A stretch of DNA of 64,000 nt, from assembly GCA_026018925.1 (NCBI GenBank), contig JAKSZU010000016.1, positions 2,541,501 through 2,605,500 on the forward strand, read 5' to 3'. Shown here piece by piece: positions 34,765 through 45,844 of the stretch (its first letter is position 1; every line of letters starts with the position of its first letter). Source of the stretch: Tupaia tana (Eukaryota > Chordata > Mammalia > Scandentia > Tupaiidae). A program made the position numbers and the translations under genes. The notes beneath the pieces are model-generated. The model was not told the origin of the DNA. It ran no database searches and saw nothing but the letters and a program-made list of their open reading frames with translations.

Positions 34765-35026
34765 ACTTTTTTTTTTTTTTTTTGAGAGGTTTTTGCTATA
34801 GGGTGCTTGCACTTGCCAGAAAGACACAGAGACAGAAAAATGAGAAATCACGCCCGAGGGAGCATGGCCATGCTGCAATCCCTTCTCCTCCATTCTCCTC
34901 TTGGGATCTTGGGCACGCACGCACATGTGCCCGACGTGAGTTTAAGCCACTGGGTCCAGGACTCGAACTGTGGTCAACTACATGGGAATCCAGCGGCATA
35001 GCCATTACACCAACTGCTGGTCTTTA
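34765..35026 (-). mobile_element. tRNA-derived SINE, subfamily a
   Basis: Full-length antisense copy with T17 start (gagaggtttttgctataggg ... gccattacaccaactgctggtc). The flanks repeat ctttata(t/c)tcaat(a/g)ttttta from 34744 and from 35027. Confidence 0.95.
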
Positions 35027-35315
35027 TACTCAATGTTTTTACCTTTGAGATAGGATGTTTGGACCATAGCCACCATAGTTTGATCTAAAACCCCAAATCT
35101 GAATCTAAAATGAAGTTTACTGAAAAAATAGAAGGTGTTGTAAAATAAGACATTTCACTGTTAGGCAACTATATGACCATATTGTGAATTATACTCAGGT
35201 TCTTCAAAACCTAATTGCATGTTCAAAGTTGATTCCCATGGGTACTGGCTGTGTCTCTAAGAGTGCTATGTTAATGAACTTTTCATCTATTTTCTGTGCT
35301 CATCTTTATCTCTGA

Positions 35316-35437
35316 GGGTCTTCAGAAAGTCTGTGGAAAATGTATATTATAAAAAAATCTATGGGTGGATTTCAAAATACTTTGCACTGAAATAAACTTG
35401 CACTCTCAATCTATTTTCAAATCTTTTTGAAGTTCCT
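35316..35437. mobile_element. inverted-repeat MITE, copy 1
   Basis: About 120 bp starting gggtcttcagaaagtctgtgg and ending with the inverse (caaatctttttgaagttcc). The interior aaatctatgggtggatttcaaaatactttgcac-aaataaacttg matches the copies at 39.39 and 45.85 kb. The SINE a at 35442 was inserted at its right end. A mariner-type origin is likely. Confidence 0.75.
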
Positions 35438-35441
35438 TTGT

Positions 35442-35702
35442 GGAACTGGTAGATGGCATAATGGCTACGTCGCTGGAGTCCCATGTAGTCGACCGCAGTA
35501 CAAGTCCTGGACCCAGTGACTTAAACTCATGCCAGGACCGTGTGCGTGCGTGCCCAAGATCCTGAGAGGAGAATGGAGGAGAGGGGATTGCAGCGTGGCC
35601 ATCCCCCCTGGGGGGTGATTTCTAGCTTTCTGTCTCTCTGTTTATGGTGAGCGCATGTGCCCTATAGCAAAAAACCTTTCAAAAAAAAAAAAAAAAAAAA
35701 AA
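35442..35702 (+). mobile_element. tRNA-derived SINE, subfamily a
   Basis: Head ggaactggtagatggcataatggctacgtc, end ccctatagcaaaaaacctttc, A20 tail. Target-site duplication gaagttcctttgt at 35429-35441 and 35703-35715, cut from the right end of a MITE. Confidence 0.95.
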
Positions 35703-35715
35703 GAAGTTCCTTTGT

Positions 35716-36028
35716 ATATCAATTTATTTTACAAGACAAATCTACAAGTGTTCTACTTGCCTATTTAATCATTTGGAAATGGAAGATGGTCCACGTAAAT
35801 AAGTTTATAAATCAAATAAGGGTGCCACAGGTATATAACACGGTACCTCCCGAACACTCTTAGGAAACGTGAAAGTAAGATAAGGAGTGTCAAAACAAGT
35901 AGCCAGTGGAAATAAAAGGCATTTTACAAAAACACAAGAAAGGAGAGTAACATGATATGACATTTTAATAGAAAGAAAGGAGAAAGGTAAGTAAATAATT
36001 CTATGGCACTAGCACAAGAAAACCAAAT
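35716..36028. other. unassigned stretch
   Basis: Nothing recognised. Confidence 0.3.
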
Positions 36029-36038
36029 GACACTTTTA

Positions 36039-36290
36039 TTACTATTTATTTATGTTAGGCTTTTGACATCGGATGCACGTGCTCACTAGAGAAAGACAGA
36101 AAGAGACAGTAAGAAAGAAAGTGAGAAATCTCCCCCTCCACCGCACTCCTGGGCCTGGCCATGCCATAGTTCCTTCCCCTCCATGGTTCTCCTGGGACTT
36201 GGGGCCCCGTGTGATTTTCAAGCGGCCAGGTCCAAGACAGAACCACGTTTTGACCATGTCAGAGTCCAGTGCCGTAACCACTACTGGCCC
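36039..36290 (-). mobile_element. tRNA-derived SINE, subfamily b
   Basis: atgcacgtgctcactagagaaagacag, ctgggcctggccatgccatag, ggggccccgtgtgattttcaagcggcc, gccgtaaccactactggccc. Target-site duplication tgacact(t/g)tt at 36029-36038 and 36291-36300. Confidence 0.9.
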
Positions 36291-36300
36291 TGACACTGTT

Positions 36301-37639
36301 TGTACGGAAGTAACTTATTTAATACTTGAACAACAGCTGAATACATGCCCAACACAAGTCTTGGCCCAAGGAAAACACCGGCAAGTCGGGCAGTCCTTAT
36401 GCCCCTGAAGATTCAGTTCTGTTGAACACGGCGGTCAACCACAGAGCTTGCTCAGAACCCTGCTGGCCTTTCCTCCTGCAGCCTGTGAGACAGGAAGAGG
36501 AAAGAAGGGATCAGTCTAGAATGAGAGAAACTCAAGAGATATGGAGGTCGAAGAGGGAGAGTTGGTAAAGCCTGGGGTGTCGAGCAGAGAACAGAACGTG
36601 GGGGACTAACCACCAAGAGTAAGTGCACAGGGGGCTGGGGAGGAGCACTCTCTCAGCCCTCATTCCCAGACTTCCTGAATCAGCCATCCTTAATAATCCA
36701 GCTTTGTTTTTGATTAGGAACGGTTATGGGTGCCCAAGGTCATGACCTTTAGGGGGCAGTAGTTCACTTGCATCCACTGGAGATGAGACCGGCTTGCAGA
36801 ACCGTAATTAGAATAAAATGTGGGGAGATTTTTACATGACTTCTCCCCAGACATGACTGCGTAAGTGTTTTCTGTTGCCTACTTTTTCATTATAATGATG
36901 CCTTGGGGACTCCATGAGCGAAAGAGAAATTTAATCTGGCTGTGAGTAAGGGTGCTGTTAGAAGAGCTTAAAATTCTTTGGCAGTCTTTTTTTTTCCCTC
37001 CCCCAAAAGGAAACAATGGACTTACATCTTTTTAAAAATGTGCTGACTTCTACTGAGATTTTAAAATAAGTGGATAGGAAAGTTACAACTCGTAGGCCCC
37101 GCCTGCTGCGCCTGAGCTCAGTCACCTCTGGGCCCAATTCAAGGTGGCCGCCTCCTCCAGTCTCCCAGAGGGGCACACCAGACGGGCGGTGTTGGACTCA
37201 CCACATCCCCACCACTCCAGGACCTCCACCAAAGGCCCAGCCTCACGGCTCTGCGAAGTTGTTTCTGGCACAGACTAGTTGGCTGTGCCCCAGCAAGAAA
37301 ATATTTCCTGGTTCTTTTTCATTTTCAAGCTAGAGTCAAAGGAGTGAGACTTGAAGTGCAGGAGGGTTCCTGTTCTCACTTGAGTACGTGGTGTGCCGCA
37401 CCTTGGAGGAGGGATCTAAGCAGAGTGGTCACAGGAGCGGTGAGATTCTGTAAAGGGAAGGATCGTAACTTTCTTCTTCGAGTGAGTATGCAAAGCCTTC
37501 TCTGAAAAGGACCGCAGACTAACTGGGAAATCTCCTCGAAGATCCCAGTGTCTTTTGGCCATTGACAATGATTCTCCCTTAAGAAAGGAAAGAAGTGAGT
37601 GTGCAGGGGTGGGACAGCAGGGAGAGGGATTGAAAATTT
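36301..37639. other. unassigned stretch
   Basis: No repeat or gene recognised. 37080-37270 is GC-rich. The frame 37070-37333 has no domain. Confidence 0.3.
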
Positions 37640-38490
37640 TCCCTCCCCCAAATAAATGGGTATTATGGGAGTGCAAATAAGACTGACGATGAGATACCAC
37701 TTCACACCCATTAGGATATCCATTTTGGGAAAAGGAACGTGGTGCCCAGAGGGGGCCAGGGAGGAGCACTGTTTGGCCTTCACTTGAAGACTGAGACTAG
37801 GAGGCTGGGGCGGGAGGGCACAGCTGCCTGTGTTCTTCCTCCCTTCTCCTCCCACTCTCTGTCTCTCACTTTAAAAAGAAAAATCAAACAAATGGAAAAC
37901 CTAGACAAAAGCAAGCATCGACAAGGATATGAAGAACCTGGACTCCTTGTGCGTCACTGGTGGGAACGTACAATGACACATCTGCTGTGGGAAACAGTAC
38001 GGAAGTTCATCAGAGAATAAACGAAACTGCCGTTAGGGCCCGACAACTGCCCTCTTCAAGTATGCCCCAAAGCAAGTACTTGAACAGGTATTTGTACACA
38101 CACGCGGATGCTCACAATAAGCTAAATAGCACAAATGCCTATCGACAGATAAACAAAACAAAATATGCTATACAAATATTTTACTAATTATTAATATTCA
38201 TTAATATCAATGTTATTGTTACTTATCAATATTATCGGCCTTAAAAAGGAAAGAAATTTGACACACGCTACAGCATGAATGAACCAGGCTGCGCGAAACA
38301 AACGACATGCCAAGGGACATGTATGGCATGATTCCGTTTATGTAAGTACCTACAAGGGTCAAACTCAGAGCCAAAAAGCAGAAGGTGGTTGTCAGGAACT
38401 GGGCAAGGGATATGGGGAGTTATTGGTTAATGGGAACAGAGCTTTAGTTTGAGAAGGTAAATTCTACAAGTGATCTGGAACGGTGGTGGA
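37640..38490 (+). mobile_element. L1 3' end (ORF2 end and 3' UTR)
   Basis: Sense L1 with the known order: gatgagataccacttcacaccc, caagcatcgacaaggatatgaag, cgtcactggtgggaacg, gaaacagtacggaagttcatc, cttgaacaggtatttgtacac, cttaaaaaggaaagaaatttgacacac, catgaatgaacc, tatggcatgattccg, ggtggttgtcaggaactgg, ggagttattggttaatggg. Old L1M-type, full of stops, not functional. An unrelated 130-bp piece is inserted at about 37738-37868. Confidence 0.9.
37738..37868 (+). mobile_element. possible family-2 SINE in the L1
   Basis: Where L1 should run from 'ggatatccatt' into 'aaaaatcaaacaaatggaaaac', there is gggccagggaggagcactg...ctgcctgtgttcttcctcccttctcctcccactctctgtctctcac. The CT-rich end and position fit a SINE, perhaps a shortened family-2 copy. 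Assignment is uncertain. Confidence 0.4.
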
Positions 38491-38638
38491 ATTGGTTTTC
38501 TGTTTGACTCTAAGCCCTGGTCCTGAGTCTTCTTCCACAGCTCAGAACAGTGTATAGATTCTCAAGCAGACCAAGCACACGCTGTCAGTTCTGTGTAACC
38601 CTGGCTGATACACACATAAGAACCTATGAATGAGAAAA

Positions 38639-38905
38639 GTGGCACGAGCAGGTGGTGTAGTGGTTAAGGTGCTGGATTACCATGTAGTCTACCGTGGTTC
38701 AAGTTCTGGATCTGGCGACTTGAAACTCAAACTGTGCACATGTGCATGTGTGCCCAAAATCCAGAGTGGAGAATGGAGAAGGGATTGCAATGTAGCCATC
38801 CACCTGGGGGATGATTTCTCACTTCCTCTCTTTGCATGTCTCTGGTAGGCGCACGCACCCTATAGCCAATGTCTCTCTAAAAAATAAAAATTTAAAAAAG
38901 AAGAA
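38639..38905 (+). mobile_element. tRNA-derived SINE, a/b intermediate
   Basis: Head cgagcaggtggtgtagtggttaaggtgctgg is b-like, while accatgtagtctaccgtggttc is a-like. Body gagaatggagaagggattgcaatgtagccatcc, end ccctatagccaatgtctctc plus A-rich tail. Confidence 0.9.
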
Positions 38906-39392
38906 CAGGGGTATTAATACTATAGAAGTTCTACTCCACTATCTAAAGAATTTTTCAAGAGATACATATGTCTAAATATCTGAACAAAGTAAATGAATAT
39001 TATGATTTGAAATATACCTTGGTATTGAATGAGCAGCAAGCAATCTCCCTTCTGCAGAGATGGGACTCTGACCGTACTTCACACAGGAAGGAGGGGCGGA
39101 ACCCTAGAGTGGGGGAAGCCATGGATTTGAAGCAGGTCAGAGAACTGAGTCCCTAAAATTACCGAGAGCATTATCTTAATGGCAAGCTCATAAATACTAT
39201 GTTTTATTCTTCTTTCTATCCTCAATGAAAAATACCTGACACAAGGTAGATATTCAATAAATATTTGTTGGCAGAATGAATGAACTTTAAAGTTTACATG
39301 TATACTATGTGTGTATATGTATCTATGGTATATGTGTTTATACTATGGTGTGTGTGTGTACATATATAAATATAATGCCAGCGTATATATAA
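38906..39392. other. L2 tail and unassigned sequence
   Basis: 39225-39285 (atacctgacacaaggtagatattcaataaatatttgttggcagaatgaatg) is the 3' end of an L2 or related element. The sequence after it is TG/TA-rich (39300-39375). Confidence 0.5.
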
Positions 39393-39512
39393 TGGGTCTC
39401 AAAAAGTTAATGAAAATGAACATTATGAAGAAATTATGCATGGATTTAAACATTATTTTGCACCAAAATAAACTCATAACTTTAATTACATTTTTCACTT
39501 TTGTAGTTCCCT
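39393..39512. mobile_element. inverted-repeat MITE, copy 2
   Basis: gggtctcaaaaagttaatgaaaatg at the left, cacttttgtagttccc at the right, and interior attatgaagaaattatgcatggattt-aacattattttgcaccaaaataaactc. The only uninterrupted copy, and it gives the full length of about 120 bp. Confidence 0.78.
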
Positions 39513-39941
39513 CAAAATATAACCATTTATATATGTATAAATCTGTATGAGTGCATCTAATCTGATTGTGACAAGGGGTCTAGGGAGTCCATGCTCGTTG
39601 TGCAAACTTTGACTGGATTGTCTGTTGCTCATAGTTATTTATAGGTGCTGCGAACGATTCACTGTGAGTTTTGCATACGACGAACAACTGGCTGGCTGTG
39701 GTGACAGTGTAACCTGCAGTTTGGTGATGCTGAAGACACGTTCCAGGGTTGCTTCCCGAAGTCTCCTGTCCATGCGGGAAGCCACACATGCCCGTGACCC
39801 TGGCTGGCGAGATGGGGGACAAGACAGCATGGCGACTCTGTTAAGGGAGCCTCTTTCTCTGAAGGAAAAATAAGTAAACTTAAAAAAATCTTCTATTAAT
39901 TGGTAATTTGCCTTTCAACTCTCTTTATTCCTTTCTTTTTT
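39513..39941. other. unassigned stretch
   Basis: Includes a CpG-containing part at 39640-39840 with nothing recognised. Confidence 0.3.
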
Positions 39942-40123
39942 AAAACAATTTTTTTTCAGAGGGCAAGTGTACTCACCCGGAGAGAGAAAGATACAGACAA
40001 AGAGGGCAAGTGAGAAAGCACCCAGCCCAGAAATGGTCACACTGAAGTATCCTCTACTCCTGCTCCCTCTCCTGGGCACACACACGCACATGCACACATG
40101 TGCATGCACACACATGCGTGCAC

Positions 40124-40162
<39 letters not shown>

Positions 40163-40245
40163 GTTTTCCAGCCCCTAGGTTCTGAACTTGAACCACTCAG
40201 TTGACCATGTAGGATTGAGCTGTCTTCATCACCACTAACTGGCTC
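39942..40245 (-). mobile_element. tRNA-derived SINE with CA expansion
   Basis: gggcaagtgtactcacccggagagag, gaaatggtcacactgaag, then the body block gtgtgcgtgtgtgcc has grown into a CA array (40083-40160), then gaacttgaaccactcagttgaccatg and catcaccactaactggctcc. Confidence 0.85.
40076..40160. repeat. (CA)n microsatellite inside a SINE
   Basis: Mixed cacatgcgca-type units then about 20 pure CA units (40120-40160), at the site of the natural TG-rich block of the SINE. Confidence 0.95.
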
Positions 40246-40275
40246 CTTTCCATTCTTTAAATGTGATTTTTGATG

Positions 40276-40550
40276 AGCAGAACGCTCTATTTTTAAATTT
40301 ATTTTTAATTATCGGAAGACACATGCATTCACCAGAGAGATAAGGAGAAAAAAAGCAGAAGACACCCCTTATGAGGTGTGGTCACACAACAAGTCCTTCT
40401 CCATTTCTCCATTCTGTCAGGTTTTGGGGCACACACACACATACACACACACACCTGGCATATGTGTTAAGCTGCCAAGGCTGGAATTCAAACCAGAGTC
40501 AGCCACGAGAGTTCCAGTTCCCTTAATCACTAGGCTATGGGGCCAGGCTT
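40276..40550 (-). mobile_element. tRNA-derived SINE, old d layer
   Basis: acacatgcattcaccagagagataag, ccttctccatttctccattctgtcag, ggggcacacacacacatacac, gttaagctgccaaggctgg, cttaatcactaggctatggggcc. Confidence 0.78.
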
Positions 40551-40929
40551 AGAATAGTCTAATTTTAGTGTCTTAAATCTGTCCGTTTTTAAATCATAAC
40601 TAGTACTTTCTGTGAAGTACCAAGAATATTGATCATCTATTTTTAGTAAAAGTCTCATTGTTGCCTCTCAACATGAACGGACTAGTTACGACAGAATCAA
40701 GGCATTCGAATTAGAATCTTGTGTTCAACATGAAAGGCGGAAGAGTGAAGCTGTCATGCTCTAAGGCAGACCTGGAATTAATTGCGTTTAGGGGCTGACC
40801 TGAGGTATTACAATTTTTCCAAAATGTACATTTGGTCAGCAGCAGTGGTTATTCAGGTGTCCATTTTCCCCAACCACTGTGCAATTCCAACTTATATTTT
40901 ATATTCTATCCTCTGCTTAGGACTCTATC

Positions 40930-41590
40930 CAACTGAATATGGATCCAGTGTTCCATGCCAGGCCCTGTCCTGAGCACACACTGATTTTCTGTTTTCATGG
41001 GATTTACACTTTTGTAGGAAGAATCGGATAATGAATAATGGATATAGTAAATATGTTAATTGTTTAAATATTACAGGGTAATAAGTACCATGCAGAAAGA
41101 GAGAAGATTAGCTCTGGGGAGGGTTAGGGGCATGTGATGAGTATGGGTTTAAGGAGAAATGGTCCAGGTAAGTGCAATGCAAATACAAAAGTAATGTTGA
41201 GGAGTGAGCGGTGACTAGGAAGATGGAAGCAAGTCTGTCCGGGGGAGAGTATCTGGCTAGCGCAGAGGCACACCTGGTGGATCAAAGCAGACGCAAGGAG
41301 ACAGTGAGACTCGTACCGAAGTAAGACACTCCTAGTAGGAGCCAAGGCCACAGAGTGGTAAGGGGCAAATTCTACGGGGTTCCAGGACATTAGAGTTTTG
41401 GGATGTGATTGCAGGTTTTGAGGAATCAGATTTATGCTTCCAAGAATTCATTTGGCTGCTGGTTAAGAACAGACCAGGGCTGGGATATAAAGAGATGCAG
41501 AGAGCTCAATCAGGAGGCCATTGCAGCAGTACCTGTCAGTATGACTGTAGTCCTGACTACGTGGTGGAAATAGAGGTGGGGCAATAGAGC
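40930..41590 (+). mobile_element. old mammalian interspersed repeat, class unsure
   Basis: Phrases in order: ccaggccctgtcctgagcac, catgggatttac, ggataatgaataatggat, agggtaataagtacc, gaggaatcagatttatgcttcc, tttggctgctggttaagaac, caatcaggaggccattgcagcagtacctg, gtggaaatagaggtggggc. This is the layout of a widespread old repeat ('...gctctggctgctg...aggaggctattgcagtagtcc...') that I cannot place with certainty (LINE-like). Confidence 0.55.
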
Positions 41591-41636
41591 AGCGATTGCC
41601 TATTTTTAAAGTAGAGCCAACAATATATGATTGGTT

Positions 41637-41637
<1 letters not shown>

Positions 41638-41675
<38 letters not shown>
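41638..41675. repeat. (GT)n microsatellite
   Basis: About 19 GT units directly after the old repeat. Confidence 0.97.
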
Positions 41676-41676
<1 letters not shown>

Positions 41677-42156
41677 TGAAGAACAAGAATGAGGCTGGTG
41701 GGTTTGGGGGTGCTGGTTAAAAGTCCAGTTTTAGATTTACTGAGTTTGAATGTCCTTGGGTGCCCAGCTTTGCCAACTGAAACCATACAAAGAGGTTTCA
41801 GTGTGTAGTCTCAGAGAAAGATCTGGATTTCAGACACAAATTCTTCATTTTATTCAGTTTCTCTATCTCTAAAGCAAATTTATACTTTCTTAACTATCTG
41901 GCTATGAAAGTGCAGAAAGACTAGACCTACCACGTTATGGTTTGTTCTCAAGAGTATCTTCACTATGTCTAGTCTTTTACATTTCCATAAAAACTTTGGA
42001 ATAAACTTGTCAGGTTTCACTGAAAAATGAAAGCAAAAATCAGCAAAGACTACTGATATTTCAATGCAATTATTTTAAGTCTCTAACCCATTTTTGAAAA
42101 AAATCAATAATCTCCAAACTGAGAATGTAGTTTATCTTTCAACACATGTAAGTCAC

Positions 42157-42203
<47 letters not shown>

Positions 42204-42309
42204 AAATATAGTAGGAGACCAAAGTTTTAGGAACTTTTCTGTAAAGATCATGTCCATAAATTATTACTTCATAATTTGTGCTGCTTTTGTAAAAGTTCTA
42301 TGCTTGAGT
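41676..42309. other. unassigned AT-rich stretch
   Basis: Only the AT microsatellite is recognised. Confidence 0.3.
42158..42198. repeat. (AT)n microsatellite
   Basis: About 20 TA units. Confidence 0.97.
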
Positions 42310-42733
42310 ATTGGCTAATATGCAAAAATGTTAATTTTGCTTTCTTAGTACCTGGATGAATTCATAATTTATAACCTTAGATTTAATGTTTATATGATTC
42401 TAATATCTAATTCTAACTTACTAATACTAATAATTTCTTAGGAGATTTTCTCACATACTTTTTTGTTCTTTCTCCTTATTTTTACTTTGTGCTTGGAGGA
42501 AGAAGGATTTACTGTGCTAGTTAAGATCTACAGTGAAATATTGAACTGAATGGTGGTATCAGCATCTTTGTCTTGAGTCAATCTCCCAAAAGAAAACAGT
42601 CAATGCCTCAGTGGTATGAAGGTTTCTGTAGCCGTAAGGTTTCTGTAGATGTGCTTTATTGGAAGACAAAAACGCCTGATTATTTGTTTACTGGGAGGTT
42701 GTTTTGTTTTTATTATGAATGGATCTGAATTTG

Positions 42734-42988
42734 TTTTAGAGAGATATTTTTGCTATAGGGTACCTACACTCACCAGAGAGATAGAGAGAGACAAAGAGAC
42801 AAAAAGTAAGAAATCATCTCCCTCCAACCCCCCAAGAGTATGGCCACACCACAAACCCTTCTCCTTTATTCTCTTGAGATTTTGGGCATGTTCGCACATT
42901 CGCCTGGTGTGAATTTTAAGCTGCCCAATCCAGGTCTCGATCCAGGGGTTGTCCAGTACCTTAACCACTATGCCACCTGTCAGCCCCT
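42734..42988 (-). mobile_element. tRNA-derived SINE, subfamily b
   Basis: tgctatagggtacctacactcaccagag, ggccacaccacaaacccttctcc, ccttaaccactatgccacctgtcagcccc. The flanks tggatctgaatttg and ctggatttgaagttt suggest the target duplication. Sits in the antisense L1. Confidence 0.9.
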
Positions 42989-43775
42989 GGATTTGAAGTT
43001 TAACATAAGCTTTTATATATCTATTGAGATAAGATTATAATTTTTCTCTTTATACTCTTAACATGATAATTACATCTGTTCACTTTTTAATATGAAAAAA
43101 TCTTACATTCCTAGTGTAACTGACTCGGTCACAATGCATTTTCTTTTGTTATATATTGCTAGGTTTGGTTTGCCGTTGGTTTACGTAAGGTTTTAGCTTT
43201 TACTGTCATGGATGAGAAGGAACTGTAATTTCTTTGCCTTTTGCCCTTGTGACATTTGGTTCATAGGATTATGCTCCCCTCGGAAAATGCACTGCGAAAG
43301 TTTCACCTTCTTTCCTCTCTTGCAGACTGTGTCAGACTGGATTTATTTCTGCGTCGTCGTAAAAACGCTCTGAGATAGTCATCTGCCTGGAGCTTTCTCT
43401 GAGGGAAGGTTACTGATTACTGAGTTCAACTTCACGATTTTAGGCCCTAACAGGTTCTAGTTTTTCTTAGATCATTGCTAAATTGTGCTTTATTTTTCTT
43501 CAAGGAATACTTTCATTTCATCTAAATTGTGAAATTTTCTTCAAATCCTTATGTTATCTTTTCAGCATTTTCCATATCCATGGGTGTTATTCATGTATGT
43601 ATTTATTTCATTACTGGTTATTTTACCTTTACCTGCTTTCTTTGAATAAATTATTCTTCAAACTTCTGGAGATGACTATTTTTTATTATGTATGTTTTTA
43701 ATGTATACATAATTAGGCCTATAATTTTACTTTAGACTATGATTTTGGCTGCATCTCATAACTTATTTTTGTTTG

Positions 43776-44262
43776 TTTTTAAAATTTTATTTATTTACTG
43801 GGGAACCAGCAGTTAGCATAATGGCTATGTCGCTGGACTCCCACGTAGTCGACCGCGATTCGCGTCCCGGACTCGGTGGCTTAAAACTCATGCTGGTCGC
43901 GTGTGCGTGTGTGCCCAAGATCCCGAGAGGAGAATGGAGGAGAAGGGATTGCGGCGTGACCATCCCCCCTGGGGGGTGATTTCTCGCTTTCTGTCTCTAT
44001 GTCTCTCTCTGTCTGTCTGGCGAGCGCACGCGCCCTATAGCAAAAAAACCTCTACAAAAAAAAAATATTTATTTACTTAGAGAGGCACCCTCGACAGGAT
44101 CTCATGGCATGATCTGTGCTCAGCTCTCCCGGCCGGTCACGGTCACGTGTGCACCCGGCATGCAGAAATCAGCACAGGAATTGAACCTGCATCTTCCAAA
44201 CGGATGCAGCCTCTCAGAGCAGTGCCCCACCACCACAGCACTGCAGGTCGCCTCGTAACTCC
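43776..44262 (-). mobile_element. family-2 SINE, antisense, split by a SINE a
   Basis: The tail (aaaattttatttatttac) lies at 43781-43799. The body resumes at 44066 with tagagaggcaccctcgacaggatctcatggcatgatc and runs to the tRNA-like head, where the - strand reads gtgctgtggtggtggggcactgctctgagagg and a B-box-like ggttcaattcc. The best evidence that family 2 is tRNA-derived. Confidence 0.65.
43800..44065 (+). mobile_element. tRNA-derived SINE, subfamily a, reference copy
   Basis: Near-consensus copy. The head ggggaaccagcagttagcataatggctatgtcgctggactccc contains the A box tagcataatgg; the B box is slightly damaged (gattcgcgtcc). The body gatcccgagaggagaatggaggagaagggattgcggcg and ccatcccccctggggggtgat is nearly complete, and the end is ccctatagcaaaaaaacctct. 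The head fits a tRNA of the Arg type best (tggcgcaatgg...ttggact), which is an inference. Target-site duplication tatttatttact at 43788-43799 and 44066-44077, within a family-2 copy. No frame is coding. Confidence 0.96.
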
Positions 44263-44770
44263 AGATACACACTTTCTTTACTACTCAGTTTAAAATATTG
44301 TTATTTTCATTAGCATTTTTTTCTTAGCTCAATGAATTTTTAAAACTATGTTTCTTAATCTTTAATCATGTGGGAAATTTTTAGGTTTTTTTTTTTGTAA
44401 TTGATTTTCAGTTTAATTAAAGAGTTTTCTTACAATATAATATGGTCTCTATTCTAATCCTTAATTTGTTGAGAGTTTATTTATGGTCCAGGAAATGATC
44501 AGCTAATTATAATGTTTCACTATGTGTGTCCTTTACAGTTCTTCAGTACAAAATTCTGCTATTCTGTTCTCAGTGCCTTGCCGATAATGTTTGCTAGATC
44601 CGTTCTGCACATTCTCTTTACGAGTTTCATGTTTATTTGTTCGTGAAATTACTGGTGGAAATATGCTGAAGTCTTTTTTTGGGTCATTTTGTCTATTTTT
44701 GTTTACACTTACAACAATTTTTTACTTATATATTTTGAGGATCTGTTTTGAAAAATGTAAAATTCAACTA

Positions 44771-45022
44771 TTGGTGCCAGAAGGTGATGTAGTGGTTAAG
44801 GTACTGGACTTAGCATGGCCAACTGCACTGTTCAAGTCCCAGACCCAGTGGCTTGAAAAACATGCCAGGCTTGTGTGCGCGTGCCCAAGGTCCCAAGAGG
44901 AGAATGGAGGAGAAGGGATTACGGCGTGGCCATTCTCCCAGGGGGGGTTTCTCACTTTCCCTCTGTCTCTCTCTGTTTTCCTCCAACAAGTGCATGCACT
45001 ATATGCCAAAAATCTTTAAAAA
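44771..45022 (+). mobile_element. tRNA-derived SINE, subfamily b
   Basis: ggtgccagaaggtgatgtagtggttaaggtactgg, gttcaagtcccagacccagtggcttg, gagaatggaggagaagggattacggcgtggcc, gcactatatgccaaaaatc. Inserted in the antisense L1. Confidence 0.92.
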
Positions 45023-45560
45023 ATTTTCTAAGTTCCTTTTATTTTTTTAAAATGCCCTGTGTTATTTCTAGAAATACTTGTTTGTTGTTGTTTAAGAATT
45101 TTTTGTCTATTAACAAAATTACACCAGTTTTATTCTGTTTATTATTTAAATACCCTTATTTCTTTTTGAATCCTTTATCTTACAAATTTTCTGCTTCCTT
45201 TTGTTTTTGATAAAACAGAAGATGGTAAAATATTTTTAAAAATCTTGGCTATCATTTGTCTTTAGCTAGGGAAATGGGTCTATTTACATTTTTGTAATTA
45301 CTAATACACTTGGTTTAATTTATTATTTTTTAAACTTTCCGCTTATGATATCTGTCCAATTTTTGTATTCTCTCTCACAACAATTTCTTTGGAATTGAGA
45401 TATTTTTAATTATTCCACTTTTTCATTTACAGTTGTCAGGTTGACTTTATTCTTATTTATAGGCTACCAATCTTTATTAAAGTTTGATAGCAATACTTTC
45501 ACTATTCTCTTGAACCAACACATACATTTGAAAGCACATTAAATCCTTCATTCTCTTGCC

Positions 45561-45844
45561 AACTTTACATTGCCCTCCTCATTTGTTTCACTTCTGTCTG
45601 ACTTGTTGGTTGCACAAGTTTCTATCGTTGCTGAAGCAGACGGTACTTGTTTAGATTTGCCTACCTCTCTACCTCTGCTTCTCCCCCACTCCTCACTGTG
45701 TCTGAGAATTTTCACGTGGGGCTCTTTCTCTCGTGCAAGAAAGACAGCAAACACATGCCCCGGGCACACATGGAGAGCCACCCTCTCCTTCTGTCTTCAG
45801 GTGATACAATGTCCCTAATTCTTTTGTAGCTTTTAGTAATACAA
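45561..45844. other. unassigned stretch
   Basis: Nothing recognised with confidence. Confidence 0.3.

Larger units (their letters stand above)
42480..45560 (-). mobile_element. L1 ORF2 region, antisense, interrupted
   Basis: The + strand carries the reverse complement of L1 ORF2 in correct order: ttgaactgaatggtggtatcagcatctttgtcttg, tagtgtaactgactcggtc, aatactttcatttcatctaaattgtgaaattttc, gattttggctgcatctcataac, gattttcagtttaattaaag, ttgttgagagtttatttatggtcc, gaaatgggtctatttacatttttg. The SINE copies at 42.73, 43.80 and 44.77 kb and the family-2 copy are inserted. No intact frame is left; this is an old, dead element. The exact left border is unclear. Confidence 0.85.

Noticed and set aside
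43800..43880. tRNA gene
   Set aside because: A and B boxes are present but belong to the SINE head. Cloverleaf pairing is poor and an A-rich SINE body follows.
42480..45560. Functional L1
   Set aside because: Antisense ORF2 text is full of stops and gaps and is broken by several insertions.
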